Assembly (NCBI GenBank): GCA_963573305.1
Contig: OY754329.1
Span: 17,203,200-17,267,199, forward strand
DNA length: 64,000 nt
Source: Pyrrhosoma nymphula
Taxonomy: Eukaryota; Arthropoda; Insecta; Odonata; Coenagrionidae
Direction: 5' to 3'
The notes under the pieces: model-generated
What the model was told of the DNA's origin: nothing
Databases searched by the model: none
The model's input: only the letters and a program-made list of their open reading frames with translations
Shown: one piece after another, positions 1-12,194 of the stretch
Numbering within the stretch: the first letter of the stretch is position 1
How the letters are laid out: each line of letters starts with the position of its first letter
Program-made: the position numbers and the translations under genes

Positions 1-469
1 CATGAGGATCAAGAGGAGCAAATCAGTGTAATGACCTACGCATCATGCTATGTGCACCTTAACACGATTTTTAACCATAAAAATTGACGTTAAGTAATTT
101 TCCCCAAAAATGAACGACAATAGATAACTAGTAATACATGTCAACCCTAGAGCAGAGAAAACGAATTTATCGTAATTAGAGAAGCAGGCGATACATGTAA
201 ATCATCAAGCGAAAACAAAGAAACTGTTAGTTTTAATTTAGAAACAATAATATTAATTGATTCCGTGAACATAATATTAAAACGTTAAACATCATTTGTG
301 GGAAAAAGTGAGTTTTATTATATTAAGCGGCCGGAATATTGTGCTCGTTGATTTTATCGTGGGTGATGTTCGTCCCTCAATACTACATAAACATTCGGAA
401 AAGAAATTTCCGAGTGTTAACGTAGTATTGTTGAGGCGTAGGCTACAAATTGCAGTGCTGCCCAACCAA
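1..469. other. AT-rich sequence, nothing recognised
   Basis: No coding pattern, inverted repeat or RNA signature was recognised. Open frames here are short and use non-ATG starts. Confidence 0.5.
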
Positions 470-575
470 GGGGTGATCGGGATCCCAATGAAAAAGCCTC
501 TGCCAACGCCGGGATTAGAATCCGGGTCATCGGAATGGAAAGCCAGTTTCTATCCACCTCCCTGACTCGATCCAT
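470..575 (-). repeat. SINE-like, tRNA-derived fragment (tentative)
   Basis: On the minus strand there is a stretch resembling a polymerase III B box, GGATTCTAATCCC (consensus GGTTCRANNCC), followed by a GC-rich piece ending in GGCGTTGGC. A clear A box at the right distance and a full cloverleaf are not visible, so this is not called a tRNA gene. The assignment to a SINE is inference. Confidence 0.3.
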
Positions 576-2620
576 TTAGTCCAATTAAAAACCCAAATTA
601 TTAAAAGAGAAAGTGATGGGTAGCCATCCCTAATGCCGATGCTTATATAAAATAAGAGAAAATAAAATAAAATATAATGTGATTCAAAGACATCTTGAAA
701 ACTCCTCCAAAAGTCTTTTGCCCTACATAATTGATAGAATTAACAAAATGGTAACTTTCAGAATAAAGGAGAGATTTAGGGACAAGAAAAATTATGAGGA
801 AAGGGGTGCAGTTTTACCATAAAAATAAGTGTAACGGAAATAGCGTAAGTAAAACATCCCAAATATTGTCTCTCTCACGGTTATCGATTCATTAGTTGCG
901 AAAAATCTATTTATCATTTTTTATTTCTAGAAATCCGTAATTTACCTGAACAACACGCTAATTAAGTGTCAGAATTGGTAAATACTAATAAATGCCTTAA
1001 TACAGAATGCCATAACGTTTCCGAGCGTAAAGTTTGTAGTGATAACAAGCGTAGTCAATACCCCTTTATCGCTACGCCAGCTTTAGGTTTCATCATAAGG
1101 CGTCACTTATGACTGGAAGTTGGCAGAAATTCTGACTAATTGCAAAATGATTGCATAAGGTCTCAGCGCTCGATAATGAGCAAATACATTTCGCTTTTTG
1201 AAAGGTCAGAGGAGCATTAAGACATATAATTGAAGAGTTCTGTCATTTTATCCATAAATCAGGTTGCGCAGCGAAGCCATCCGTCCCGCTGGCATCATTC
1301 ATTGAATGAAAGAGAGTCGCAAGTTATTCGGCGCATATTAGGTGATACAAATTTAGGAAGACGAGAACTGTTTCAAAGATATGGCCGAATGTTATTTCCT
1401 GCCATACTTTTAAGATAGATATCTGCAAAAATAAGTTCTATATATATTCTACCCTTTATTTGGAGTCGCCGAATTACTTGTTGAAGGAGGTTCAAATGTT
1501 CGGCGATAGCATCGTCCGTCGGATAGTACGTTGCACTATGGGTCCCTCGGTGTCTTTCAGGAGGAGTAGGCTAATGTCGTACGCAATGGGTATCCCTCCC
1601 ACATTCATCCATTTCCCATACAACACTTACCTTAGCAATCTACCCTTCCCACCTATCTTAAATATCGCAAGTAACCTCAGCTGTCTGTCGACTCCCTTAA
1701 ATAATCAACTGAATGGGACTACTCTTAAACTCAACGCCAATCGGGTGGATCGTTTATGGATAGATGGTCTACGTCTTCGAGCTAGTCTGGGACCCGAAAA
1801 ATAGCCCCGAAAAATATCTTATATAAAGGATGAGTTTATTTTTCATAAGGTTATGGAAAAGAGAAAATATAACGTGACGTCCAAGTGCCTACAGGTTTTC
1901 CTTGGGTTTTATGGCCATAGTATTGGGTTTTATGGCCAAAAAACTGCCCTTGTCATTAGGAAAGGTCTTTATGTAGTATTGTTTATGAATGGGCATTGAA
2001 ATTCCTCATAAATTAATCTCTTGCGAAATTATGAAGATTCAAAAGTTTTTGCTTTATCTAAATAACGGCCTTAAAATAATATTATGGAAACTTCATGAAT
2101 TTAATTAACTTTTTACTATGTACCTATTGGAATAATTTAAAATTAATATTATTGTACTTTTCCACTCGCCGTATATCAGAGGTTCCGTGAAAATGTTACC
2201 ACTCAATGCTACATTGAGTGTTAAGATATCGCCAAGTCTTTCAATGTGCTCATTGAACCAAAATTACGACCAATACGTGCATCAATGTCAAATCTTTAAG
2301 TCTCATTGGTGAGATTTGAGAGATTAATTAGCATAAACTGGGAAAAATCGCAAAAGTTGATGCAATAGATTTGTTATATAGGTACGGAGAAAATCGATAA
2401 CTTAAAATTATAATGCTTACCTTTCCCTCTAGCGGATGTATCTCCAACACATGCTCAGCCAAATGGGCCAACGACCATCATGGAATAATAATAAATGGAT
2501 ATTTGGCCCTGAAATTCTGAATTTATTAGAATGCTGAGGAAATTTCCACGAATGGACGATAAGGAATTTCCAAAGCATTAAGAAGAGAGATATGTATAAA
2601 ATAATGAAAATACCAACTAT
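576..2620. other. Unassigned intergenic sequence
   Basis: AT-rich sequence. The longest open frame (around 1460-1804, 114 codons) has no ATG start, no recognisable domain and no codon pattern that separates it from background. Two close copies of a short phrase containing TTTTATGGCCA lie at 1908-1940. No gene is called. Confidence 0.5.
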
Positions 2621-2624
2621 GTTT

Positions 2625-2762
2625 AAATCCACAGAGTTTTTTATTGGTGCAACTAGTTTCAACGCTACGGCGTCATCATCAGGTACTCCGTGACGCCGTA
2701 GCGTTGAAACTAATTGAACCAATAAAAAATCTGTGGATTTAAACATAGTTGGTATTGCCATT
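2625..2762 (-). repeat. Fold-back element with hammerhead-like core
   Basis: Two inverted arms of roughly 60 bp face each other across a short centre at about 2683-2690; the outer parts read AATACCAACTATGTTTAAAT and its complement. On the minus strand, 2656-2682 holds CTGATGA, a short helix (ACGC paired with GCGT) and GAAAC. These are the two conserved single-stranded segments of a hammerhead ribozyme in the right order. The right arm lacks the CTGATGA part. The arrangement matches the inverted terminal repeats of Penelope-like elements elsewhere in the window; no protein remnant is present here. Confidence 0.55.
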
Positions 2763-3073
2763 ATTTGAAATGGACTTCCACAAAGTTACGCCTGAAAGGA
2801 TAGAGTTCGAGAGATATGTATAGTATCACTTTTAATTTTTGTTTAACTATCTTCCGTGGATGATGCTTTCGGTTGGATTAGGACGATTCCTCTAGAATAA
2901 ACTCTCCCGCCTCGTGAAGATTCCGACCCTCCAAACGTTTCAACCCTTCTCTCTCTTCCTCCCCCCTCTATTCCACCCTCTTCCTCATCCCTGCACCTCC
3001 ACTGACCCCCTCCCCCTCTCTTTTCCTCCCAACCGATCCTCCCCTCCCCCTCCACCGCCCCTACTCCTCAGCC

Positions 3074-3142
3074 GGATAAAAGGAGCGCCTCCCGCCGCGC
3101 CGACATCCAATTCTATAAAGGACTCCGCGGCCAAAGGACTCA
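3074..3142 (+). promoter_or_regulatory. TATA promoter of the secreted-protein gene
   Basis: TATAAAG at 3114-3120 is followed 28 bases later by TCATCG, an arthropod-type initiator, placing the likely start site at the A near 3142. A second TATA-like GGATAAAAGG lies at 3074-3083. The preceding 200 bases are strikingly pyrimidine-rich and GC-rich against an AT-rich background. Spacing to the donor site at 3185 and the coding exon at 4797 supports the promoter, but no transcript data were available. Confidence 0.5.
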
Positions 3143-5665
3143 TCGCTCTTGATTCCCGGCAGCTAAGAGGTGTATACCCGAAAGGTCAGTGGTGCTCCAA
3201 TATCTTCCCCGCTCGCGTATTTTCCCCTTGCCTTTTTAAATCACGAACGCTCTGATCACAGTGACTCGTTGTATTCCGCGCGCAAATAGATTCAATACAA
3301 TTGTCTTCAATGTAGCCGACTGCGAAAGTGAATTTCTTAGGGGACCGCATCAGAAATCACTATAGGGGTTACTTTCCATTTAGAAAGCGGTGGTTTTTAT
3401 TGGTTCGTGTTCTCGTGTGTGCATCTCAATCCGTGCAGAGTGAGCGCAATTTCATGCGTCTGGTCTTATTTTGAGCTTTCATTATGGCGTGTGCTTCGTA
3501 TTTTTCCTTTCTTCTACGCTTAATCGGGAAAAAAAGTCTGACAAAGTTATAGAAGGTACGCAAAACTGGGGGTACTTATTCTCCATGTCATGGTTGATCA
3601 CATAGGTACTTTTTTCAATTATTATTTATTTTGCTTAGTAAACAGGGGAAATAATCGTAGAATAAAATTCGGCTATCATAAGAATTTTTGACAATACATT
3701 TGGCACAAACCAAATACAAATGCTTATTACGATGTTGCCGAATATTTTAAAAACGTTATATTTTTTACGATGATTGGGATTCATTTTCGTCTAGATTTTT
3801 ACGCACATTCCTAAGTGCAGTAAACAGCTTTTTTTTTCTTCGTAATTATTCCGCATTGGATCTAAGATTTCCGATCCTATATAGCGTATTAGGAGGTTAT
3901 TTTGCCGCCAATTCTTCAATTAAATGATATTATTCCTCAACATGAAGATGAATTCATATATATATTTCTCATAGGTACTCTCTCCACACTGTGAAATAAG
4001 AGTTCACTCGGTGCGTGAATACTATTTTTCAGCCTAATCCCGAGAAAATCAGTCTGGAATGGGTTTTAATATAAAATACATTCAAAATAAGAAATATCTT
4101 ACGCTATATTGTCGTTTTTAATGTTTTGAGATAACTTTGATATAAATAGCTGCAATATACATTCCATAGATCAATCTTCTGAATTATTCAACTTACAGTT
4201 GAGAAATTAAATGCAGTGCAATATTTAAGAAATATTTACAAACATTAAAATACAAAAAATGAATTTAGTCACTAGTATGGAAGCCTAATTCTTTTTTTAC
4301 TACTAGAATGTGGGCATAGGACACATAAAGAATGCTTCAGTTGGAGGCAAATATCTACCAGACGTCGCGTAAGTCGAAGAAATTAAAAGTGAGGTTTCAC
4401 AGCTTCTAGTCCTTGCAATTTGTAGTTTAAGTTAATGCTCGATTCGAATAAAGTATTCTCTGGCCAGTTGAATTAGATTAAAAATGCCTTATTTCACCAA
4501 CAAAAATATTTTTGTCCGAACTGAAAATTTGTTGCTAACATGCTTAAGAAGTTGATCTTTTAGTGTGACTGATGATAAATGGAAGTATGCGTATTTTGAT
4601 CAAGGATAATATTTACCTAAATATATGACATGATTTGGGCCTTTAAACCCCAATATATAAATAAGAACATAAATTTCAAGCTCCCAGTGTGGCCATATCT
4701 TCGTTTATTTTTAAAATTACTGTTTTTCTTGTATTCGGAGCTTAGGTTATTAATTTCATTTCATTTTATCGACATTCTTTCATTGGACATTTTCAGTGTT
4801 GAATTCCCGTTGTACTTGGCAGGAGAAACAAGAAATGGCCTGCAAAATGGGATTGGCATGGGCTCTAGTACTCTTGGCTGTCGCCTCCGCCTACCCGCAA
4901 GGTGGGCCAAAGGAGGGACAGTTCTTTACCGACGAGGCCATCCGGCAAGCGCAGAACTCCTACCTCATCCCGCAAGGGGCAACCATCCAAAAAGTCCAAG
5001 AAGGCGTGGAGCTGGCCGCTGTTGAATCCATTCCCGGGGACCAGCGTATCAACCTCTTCGAGGTGCTTCAGGCCGCCAACGTCCCTCCCGAGGTCGTCAA
5101 CAACCTGCAGGCGCAGGTGGACAAAGTGGGTAGGCAGTAAACAGGGAAGGAGAAATTGAAGACCGCACCGTTGGACAGCGAACACACTCTGGCTCGTTGG
5201 GAGAATCCCGTGGCGTGAAAATTGGGTCGCAGTCGGACCCTACCTGCCCATGCCAAGCCTTCACTAACCTTTGAACCCTATGGAGTTTTCGGAAGATATT
5301 TTTACATTGCTGATATCATTCGTCTATCTTCCTCTATTTGTTCACCCTTCACGAAAAAATACTTCGTTTCCATCCTCATCCTAAATTTCCATGGTGATTT
5401 GCAACACAGGTATTGAAGTCTCCTCGTGTGGTGATTTTAATGAGTGATAGACATGTTTTCGTGGAATGGCTCATCCTTAACGTGGTTTTGGAAACATTTT
5501 TTGTGAAAAATTAACCTTCTCTTCTTCGGACTATTTCACGTGAAATGTATATATACCCGATGGGGTCATGCCTGCGTTGCACACGGAGCAGGACTTTCAC
5601 CATAAAAAAACTTCCGTCGTAAACCACATTTCCAATGTTATAGCATTATATTTTTCATTAATAAA
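3142..5665 (+). other. Transcription unit: exon 1, intron, coding exon, poly(A) signal
   Basis: Proposed exon 1 runs from about 3142 to 3184 and ends AAAG before the donor GTCAGT (GT at 3185-3186). The proposed intron is about 1,612 bp and ends in a pyrimidine-rich tract with TTTTCAG (AG at 4795-4796). Exon 2 starts at 4797 and carries 38 nt of leader before the ATG at 4835. The first AATAAA after the stop is at 5660-5665. A 43-nt non-coding first exon with a long first intron is common for small arthropod secreted proteins; the exact limits are inferred from signals only. Confidence 0.5.
4835..5140 (+). CDS. Small secreted protein, 101 aa, function unknown
   Basis: The 101-residue protein begins MACKMGLAWALVLLAVASAY: a short polar start, a hydrophobic core and an A-S-A signal-peptidase site, so it is predicted to be secreted with a mature chain of about 82 residues. 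The mature part is Gln-rich and contains an aromatic FFTDEAIRQAQ segment, then SYLIPQGATIQKVQEGVELA, then IPGDQRINLFEVLQ, then an acidic/Gln helix to a TAA stop. It has no cysteine, transmembrane segment or enzyme motif. The sequence looks like a conserved insect secreted protein of unknown role, but I cannot name the family. The ATG at 4835 is preferred because it follows the acceptor at 4796, has AAGAA before it, and leads straight into the signal peptide; M5 is an alternative. Codons are clearly GC-richer than the surroundings, as expected for real coding sequence. This is the only host-gene candidate in the window. Confidence 0.8.
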   Translation: MACKMGLAWALVLLAVASAYPQGGPKEGQFFTDEAIRQAQNSYLIPQGATIQKVQEGVELAAVESIPGDQRINLFEVLQAANVPPEVVNNLQAQVDKVGRQ

Positions 5666-7120
5666 TTTATAAGTATTTTTTGTAAATAATGCGTCAGTCA
5701 TTTTTTTATTCCAACCGTGCCATCCAGATTTCATCTCGAGCAAGAATGTGATGGTAATATGAGATGGGATACCTTCGCAACCTACTATAGTTGAGGTACT
5801 CCTGACAATTGCTAGCCGATTCGATGCCGGGAACATAACCACTGAAGCCTTTTAACGCGTGAAAGTTCGGGCCAACAGATCCCCCCTCCCCCATCTGCTC
5901 CCACCCCCGGAAAGTGAAGCGACCGAGTGGGTTCCCGTGCACCACGCACGCTCGTACATGCATACGTGCACGCTAACAAGAGAGTCGCATTTCTAGGTAG
6001 AGAGTTGAGAGACGAGTCGGACTGGCTTCTCTCATCGGAGGTGGGAATCAATAGGTGAGGGATTCGGTGGGGGAAGGAGTTGGAGGTGAGGTGGTTGAAG
6101 GGGGTGGGAGGACGGGACGGGAAGAACGATGAAGTCACGGCGAGAAAGGAGGCTATCACCACGCGATGGCCTCCCGCCCCCCCAATACAACGGCGGCGGG
6201 CCAAGTGAAAGGAGGAAGGAGAGCCACCAAGTGGGTTAAAGATCAAAAAGCGGGTTCGCTCTCTGCCTCGCCTCGTGAGCGCGAGGCCTAACGCTCTTTT
6301 CCCAATTATCGACGTCCGCGGGGGAGTTGGGGGGCGGAGGGGGGAAGGGCGAAGGGGGCGAGGGAGGGAGAAGGAGGAGAAAGGTGAAAGGGGTTGAAGA
6401 AGAAACTCAACCCCTCTCGGGTGAGGTGGTGGGGGAAGCTAGTAGGTGAAGCTGGAGGGGAGAGGGGAAGAGGGCTATTGGGAGTTTAACACGATTTTCG
6501 CTTTTTACTTTATCGTGCAGGGGACCATAACAAATTATCATTTGCAAATCATCTCTAAAAGATTCCAAAAACTGTTAAGAGATATAGGAGTTTAAAGTTG
6601 AATGGACGGGCAACCCCTTTCCATAACGACCGTGACGTCATTTCATCCATCGCTTCTTCCCTCTCCTTCCCGATACATTCTAAAAGATGTCTTTAAAAGG
6701 CTTTTGGGAAGATGTCCACTTCTGCCGGAAATACAACAGTATAAATATTTAGACGATACTTTGAAAAAATATCCGTCTTCACCGGGAATCGAATCACGGG
6801 CCTTTGATCGGAGGTTGAAATGACGTCAGAGGGCGTTTTGCGGAAACAGAAAAAATGCAACTTTCTACGATTAGTTAGTTGGTTATTAGGCCTAAATGTT
6901 TCGGAGCAACTCCGTAAATCTGTATGAAAACCTTTGGAAATTTGATTTCAACGGTAATCTCGAAAAAGCATTCGAATGATAATCCCCCATTGAGGCTTAA
7001 TGGAAGACGATGCGGTGTCAGCCGAGGGGAGTGCAGGCTGAGGGCGGACTAAAGCGCTCCATATAGTTCATCTACATCCAAGGCCCTTACCTTGATCTGA
7101 ATCCACGTACTACGACGCGA
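5666..7120. other. Unassigned; GC- and purine-rich island at about 5870-6480
   Basis: From about 5870 to 6480 the plus strand is unusually GC- and purine-rich with several CpGs, unlike the AT-rich surroundings. It could be a promoter region for a gene I cannot see or simply low-complexity DNA. Near 6790 the minus strand has GATTCGATTCCCGG, resembling a pol III B box. The open frames in this stretch look like composition artefacts. Confidence 0.35.
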
Positions 7121-7128
7121 GGATCCAC

Positions 7129-7157
7129 AACGCCCCCTACACCTCGCAGGGGGCGTT
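7129..7157. repeat. Perfect GC-rich hairpin
   Basis: AACGCCCCCT and its exact complement AGGGGGCGTT enclose a 9-base loop. It lies in an otherwise unassigned region, and nothing shows whether it is transcribed. Confidence 0.6.
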
Positions 7158-7159
7158 CG

Positions 7160-9640
7160 GGCTACATCCATGAAAGTGGGGCAGAATAGGAAAAATGAAT
7201 CGGCCAAAACGGAAAAGAATGACCAAGAAGTGAGGTGCATGTCGGTGGATTCGCCCTACTGAGTGTAAGCAAGATGGAATTTGTCAGTTTATCTCCGCAT
7301 TCAGATACTTTAGGATCTTGTTTTTACAATCTCTGGTTTAATATTTTCTTGGTATGAAAACCGAAGTTAATACGTTCATTCATCGATAAGGCTCACGCCC
7401 ACTAATTGACAATTCAATGAATATACAAAACCCAATATCTCAGTTAATATCAAGTTAAGGTATAGGCTACGTCATTTTGCGATTAGCGTTTATCAAACAT
7501 TATAAAAGTCGTGCCTAGATTAGTAGTTACCTTCCTGTGATGTAACAATTGAGGGTAATAGATCGGTAGTTTTCGGGCAAACAAAAAATATCGGTTGGGG
7601 TTGAAGAATAAAAAGCATATATGCCCTTGCTTGCATGCCTGGTGAGTTTAAATGCTTGGGAGTCATATTTAAGAAAGTGACGGGGTTTATGTGTCAAAAA
7701 GGATGAAATCGTTGCCGTCATGAGTTATGCTTGGTCCACCTGTCATTTAATGACATGAGGCATAACATGTTTAAGGGGTGCAAACTGCTAGAATATATTC
7801 CAATATTTTACTAGCAGTAATTGATTAACAGCGAACATAACTGAAAAAGATTATACTCAACAGGTAAGTTAATTTGAGAAAACTACGGCAATCGGCTAAT
7901 ATTACGTAGATAAATTTTAAGAAAGGTCGAAATGAGTGGTTTGACTTCGCGGCGCCGTGGTGAGTTCTAACTCAATCACCGCTACAATATTAAGGGGTCC
8001 CCAGTTTATTTACCCAGTATACTGTTTTCGGTAACCCTACATGACACATTTAAAAAATGTGCCAGACACGTTTGCAGGAATTTTTTGGGAAGTTCCATTG
8101 AAACAAATGTCCTAAGCAAAAAGGGAAGTCCTTAGATTACATGTACTAATAAAAATATTCCGTGCTTCAAATTGTTTTCATGATGCTTGTAAGATTAATA
8201 ACAGCAGAAAAAAATCTGAAAACTACTGTCCTGTCATCCAGCAGTGTAGACTTAAAGAAAAGAATGAAACGTTAAAAGTAAATGGATAGGCATAGTAAGT
8301 AAGATTTTCAGCAGAAATTTACAGTAGTGTAAACCTTATCTGAACCACTCCATTAAGAACATATAGAATTTCTCACCATCTGATAAAATTCCTTAGTGTT
8401 CCATCGCCAATTTTTTTTAACGGAGTACAATTTTTGTACTGAAAGTTTTCGACAACTGAAGTTAATTTTTCAATAATAAATAATTCAACTTTTACTGCCA
8501 ACATTTCACGGTTAAAATTGCTTTCAGTCCATAAAATACTTGTGAAAAACTAGAAAATTTTAAACAAACGGGGAAAGGTGTACTAGCATCACAGTGTTTG
8601 TACATTATTGAGTAGATGTTCGTCTTTCATAATTTTTTTCGATTTTTTATTGATAGAAGGTTGTACATGTATCCTAGTCGGTACTTAAAAATAATTTATC
8701 ACACTAATTTTAAAATTTATCTGTTCGTAAGAAGTGGTAGACCTAGTGGTTGTCAGTCGTTTCTTTACTGTAAAAGTATGATTTTGGCTATTGGTTCAAA
8801 GTATTTAATCTTTACACATCACACTCTCACATGAATTTTCTAAAATGAAGATTGCCTCAACACCATCATTTTAATATCGAAATTCTTGGAAATAGTAGCC
8901 ATTACTCTAAATAATAACTGTTTTGATAGATAATAAGAAGTATAACTGACAATTAAATGATATGAATTTGAATTTCAGCAAGATATTATTGTTCTTAATT
9001 GCATAAATTTATATCTAAGGCTCAAGTCTTAAATTCATTCCCACAAAATAAACGGAAGCAAACATAACCCGTTATAACTAAGCAACAAAGGAAAAGCGTT
9101 ACAAATCTTGGAGACGGGAGTTTACATCGGATTTACTTTGGTGTCAATGCAAGGAAGGTAAGATAACATTCATAGTGTTTGTACTCCTATCGGGAATTTT
9201 TGGAAAACAATAAACTGTTTTTCTCCCACTAAGAAGAGCCAGAGCTGGCCTGCATCAAAATATTACACTCGAGCCTCTCTGCGGGAAGAGCGACGGATGG
9301 AGGTCAGGTACCTGAGAGAGCGTAGCTGTATTGAGACGAACGCAAAGATATTGCTTTTTTCCCCCAAAAACGTTTTTAAAGAGCATCGCGCGTCAGTTTA
9401 GGCCTTTCGCGTATTTTTAGGATATAGCCCACTGTGGAATGAGATGTGGAGGATGAGGTTATAGAAATACCCGTAACTACCTACAGCAGCAGAACAAAAA
9501 TAATAATAATAACAGAATTTAAAAATATAATAAAAATAACTAACTACAGCAGCAGAACAGCACAAAACACTCTCAGAAGCTTTCTATGAGCACTTCAGTA
9601 AAATACTCCAGTTGAAAGCGCCCTGAAGTTTTATTGAAAA
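7160..9640. other. Unassigned AT-rich sequence
   Basis: No domain, repeat pair or RNA signature was recognised. A short palindrome, TGTCATTTAATGACA, occurs near 7741. Confidence 0.45.
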
Positions 9641-9652
9641 CGCAGGAAAAGG

Positions 9653-10535
9653 GGTGACAGTCGAGTTTTATCGAATGGCCAATTTTGGTCGGATTTTCAC
9701 CAAATTGAGGATTTTTTACTTATTTCACATTCAAAACAATACTAGATATGAACGAGATGGTTCCGATAAAAATTGAAACAATTAAAATATGTTGAAATGT
9801 ACTATGGGAGGTGAAGTATTTGGTGGCTATATTGGGTATTTTCCGGAGATTTTCAGGAGATGGCGCAGTGGTAGTGACTTTCACATATCACAGAAAGGCA
9901 AGGAAGAAACGAAAAAGCGGGAAATTTTGATATTTTCACCCCCGGTCAACAAGGTTACGGGCATGTGGAGTGAAACGGGTGCTGCGGTGGGACGGTACGC
10001 GGCCTCAATATGATCAATTTTGAACGAGAAAATTATGGTTTTTAGCGTAAATGTAGGAGCAGCAGGCATGTAGAACCGCGTATTTTCTAGAAAAAATATC
10101 CCTACAGCAGAATGGTGATAATAGGCGTAAATGTAGGAGCAGCAGACATGTAGAACCCCGTATTTTCTTAAAAAAATATCCTTCGAGCAGAATGGTGATT
10201 ATAGGCGTAAATGTAGGAGCAGAAGGCATGTAGAACCCCGTATTTTCTTAAAAAAAATATCCTTCGAGCAGAATGGTGATTATTGTCGCCTAGCATCATG
10301 TTGATTTCGATCGTCTTTTGTCGTCTGTGATGGTTGCCGTAGCGTAAATACCAAATGAAGATCCGTACCGTACCCATCCCAAATCAAGATAAGTACCGTA
10401 TTTATCATATTTTAATTGTTATCGAAACCATCTTGTCCATATCTAGTATTGTTTAGAATGTGAAATATGCGATTAATCCTAAATTTGGTGACCATCGGAC
10501 AAAAATTGGCCATTCGATAAAACCCGACTGTTACC
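9653..10535. mobile_element. 883-bp non-autonomous DNA transposon, long TIRs, 8-bp TSD
   Basis: The ends are inverted copies of about 140 bp. The left end starts GGTGACAGTCGAGTTTTATC; the complement of the right end starts GGTAACAGTCGGGTTTTATC, and similarity continues through the AATACTAGATATG segment. The element is flanked by identical GGAAAAGG at 9645-9652 and 10536-10543, a clean 8-bp target duplication. Eight bases fits the hAT, P and Merlin superfamilies; the GG start argues against typical hAT ends. No transposase frame is present, so it is non-autonomous. The interior holds an 80-bp tandem repeat. Confidence 0.8.
10045..10284. repeat. 80-bp tandem repeat, three copies
   Basis: The phrase GCGTAAATGTAGGAGCAG starts at 10045, 10125 and 10205, giving an exact 80-base period. 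Each unit also contains CATGTAGAACC, an A-rich TTTTCT..AAAATATCC segment and GCAGAATGGTGAT. Copies 2 and 3 are almost identical; copy 1 differs more. The array lies inside the long-TIR transposon and creates chained open frames on the minus strand that are not genes. Confidence 0.9.
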
Positions 10536-10549
10536 GGAAAAGGCACCAG

Positions 10550-11760
10550 AAAGTTTCAAAACACCACTGCAGCTGAACGAACGCACGCAAGAGAGCTCAA
10601 AGAGATATGAACGAAAAGGGTTGTTTTGGTGGTTCATATGCACGTGACAACTTTGTATGACAAGGCGAGGGTGTGGGGGTGCATTTGGGGGACAGCGATT
10701 GGCTGCGCGTCAGGGTTTTCCGCCCCTCCCTACTTCCTCTCTCTCGCTGTCATCGGACAACTCTCGCCGGCTCAACTGTACTAGCAAAAACGTTTCCAGT
10801 AGACTCATGTTGTTTCTCAGCTGTAGTGATTAAGATCCTGCCGACGAAGACTTGCCAAATTAGTTTTATTTCAAACTACCAAACTACGAAAAAAAATTAT
10901 TTACACTTCTTGACAAATATCCATTAACCTACATTATACATTTATGATATGATATAATGATTTAAAGAATATACATTAAAGCTTGTGCAACGATATTTAT
11001 TCAGTTAATTACTACAATAACACTTTCCCGTGGTTATAGAAGATAGAATATTCGCATTGCAATATTGCATTTTCACTTATCTTCGCAATGTTTAGATAAT
11101 CATCATGATGTTGTCAAACCTCTTTGGGTTTGTCGGCAGGTTGCAGTCTTGCAAAAATAATTTTATATCCTCCTTAACTTTACACAGCCATTGTTGAATA
11201 ATGCATGTAGTTTTTTTAACACCTTTCGTACAAATGTTTTGTATACATGAAATCGTAAAAAAGTAACTATTTTATCTTTTTAACTAATATACCTTTTTAA
11301 CTATTTTACCTTTAATTTTACTCAATGCATTATATGCCTACTCAAGAGTCATTGTCCCAGGTACTCCTTCAATCTTTATTTAACTTGACTTATTTTATCG
11401 CAATCACTTATATTTTCCGGTAAATAATTAAAAATCATTAATACCTTGAGCTAAATTTTATTCATATTATTAACATTATTGTACTTTGTACATACGTAAT
11501 GGAAGGATTTTCTTCTCCAACTCATTGAGTGCTTACTTTTCTTTTATCTTAGAACCTTTCTATTATAGCCAGATAAATCTGAAGTAATTCTCCTCCCTCC
11601 ATTAAAAATTCGAGCCAAAAAGACACGAAAAAATTTATTATGAGAAATACGAAACTCACGAGACGGTAGGATTAACTAAGGTTTTTCTGGCAGGAGAAAC
11701 TGCTTCCAGGTGCTCCAACAGTTCACGTAAGGACTCAATTATTATATTAACACTACATCA
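10550..11760. other. Unassigned AT-rich sequence
   Basis: No protein domain or repeat family was recognised. A short GC-rich patch near 10660-10790 stands out only in composition. Confidence 0.45.
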
Positions 11761-11764
11761 ATGC

Positions 11765-11830
11765 CCGAGACAGGATTCGAACTCGCGTGCTGAAGCCAAA
11801 GTCAACCCTTGCTGCGTAATTCACCGGAAT
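11765..11830 (-). repeat. Possible tRNA-derived SINE fragment
   Basis: The minus strand reads GAGTTCGAATCCTGTC, a good pol III B box. The surrounding 70 bases do not fold into a tRNA cloverleaf and no acceptor-stem complement is seen, so a tRNA gene is not called. Confidence 0.35.
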
Positions 11831-12194
11831 TCATCTGCGTGATACTATCCGCTGCCCACACACACTTGAGGTAGACTGCAGGGTATCACGTTGATGTAGA
11901 TTTATTCCTTGCGTTCCAGCTTGGCGTTGCGGCAAATTAGTTTGGTCTGCGTTCCAGTCAGCGTGAACTATGTCAGATGATAGGCAACAGACTATAGAGT
12001 TAGGCGCACTCATTCGCCTACGACTGAATATACAATAATATGACTTTTCTTTATAGCTGTTTATCAGCTCCCGGACATAACCTTTTGCCAAACTGGTGGA
12101 AATACATGCATACCTGGTCATTTTAGCCACCTTACGTTAAAACTTCAAGATGTTGCAAAAAGAGAAATGTCAGGCGTGATATGGTGGAATTTCA

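Noticed and set aside
1460..1804. 114-codon plus-strand frame
   Set aside because: Non-ATG start, no domain or signal peptide, no promoter or splice context.
2843..3255. Proline/serine-rich plus frame and glycine/glutamate-rich minus frame
   Set aside because: Low-complexity pyrimidine tract in the promoter region; frames on both strands are compositional.
5706..6246. Overlapping minus-strand frames of 85 and 144 codons
   Set aside because: GC-rich composition keeps them open; no ATG context, domain or splice signal supports them.
9855..9905. tRNA-like phrase GGCGCAGTGGTAG
   Set aside because: It resembles a tRNA D-arm or A box, but no B box or acceptor stem follows at the right distance.
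10045..10284. Regular 80-bp repeats considered as a CRISPR array
   Set aside because: Repeats are directly contiguous with no unique spacers, and they lie inside a eukaryotic transposon.
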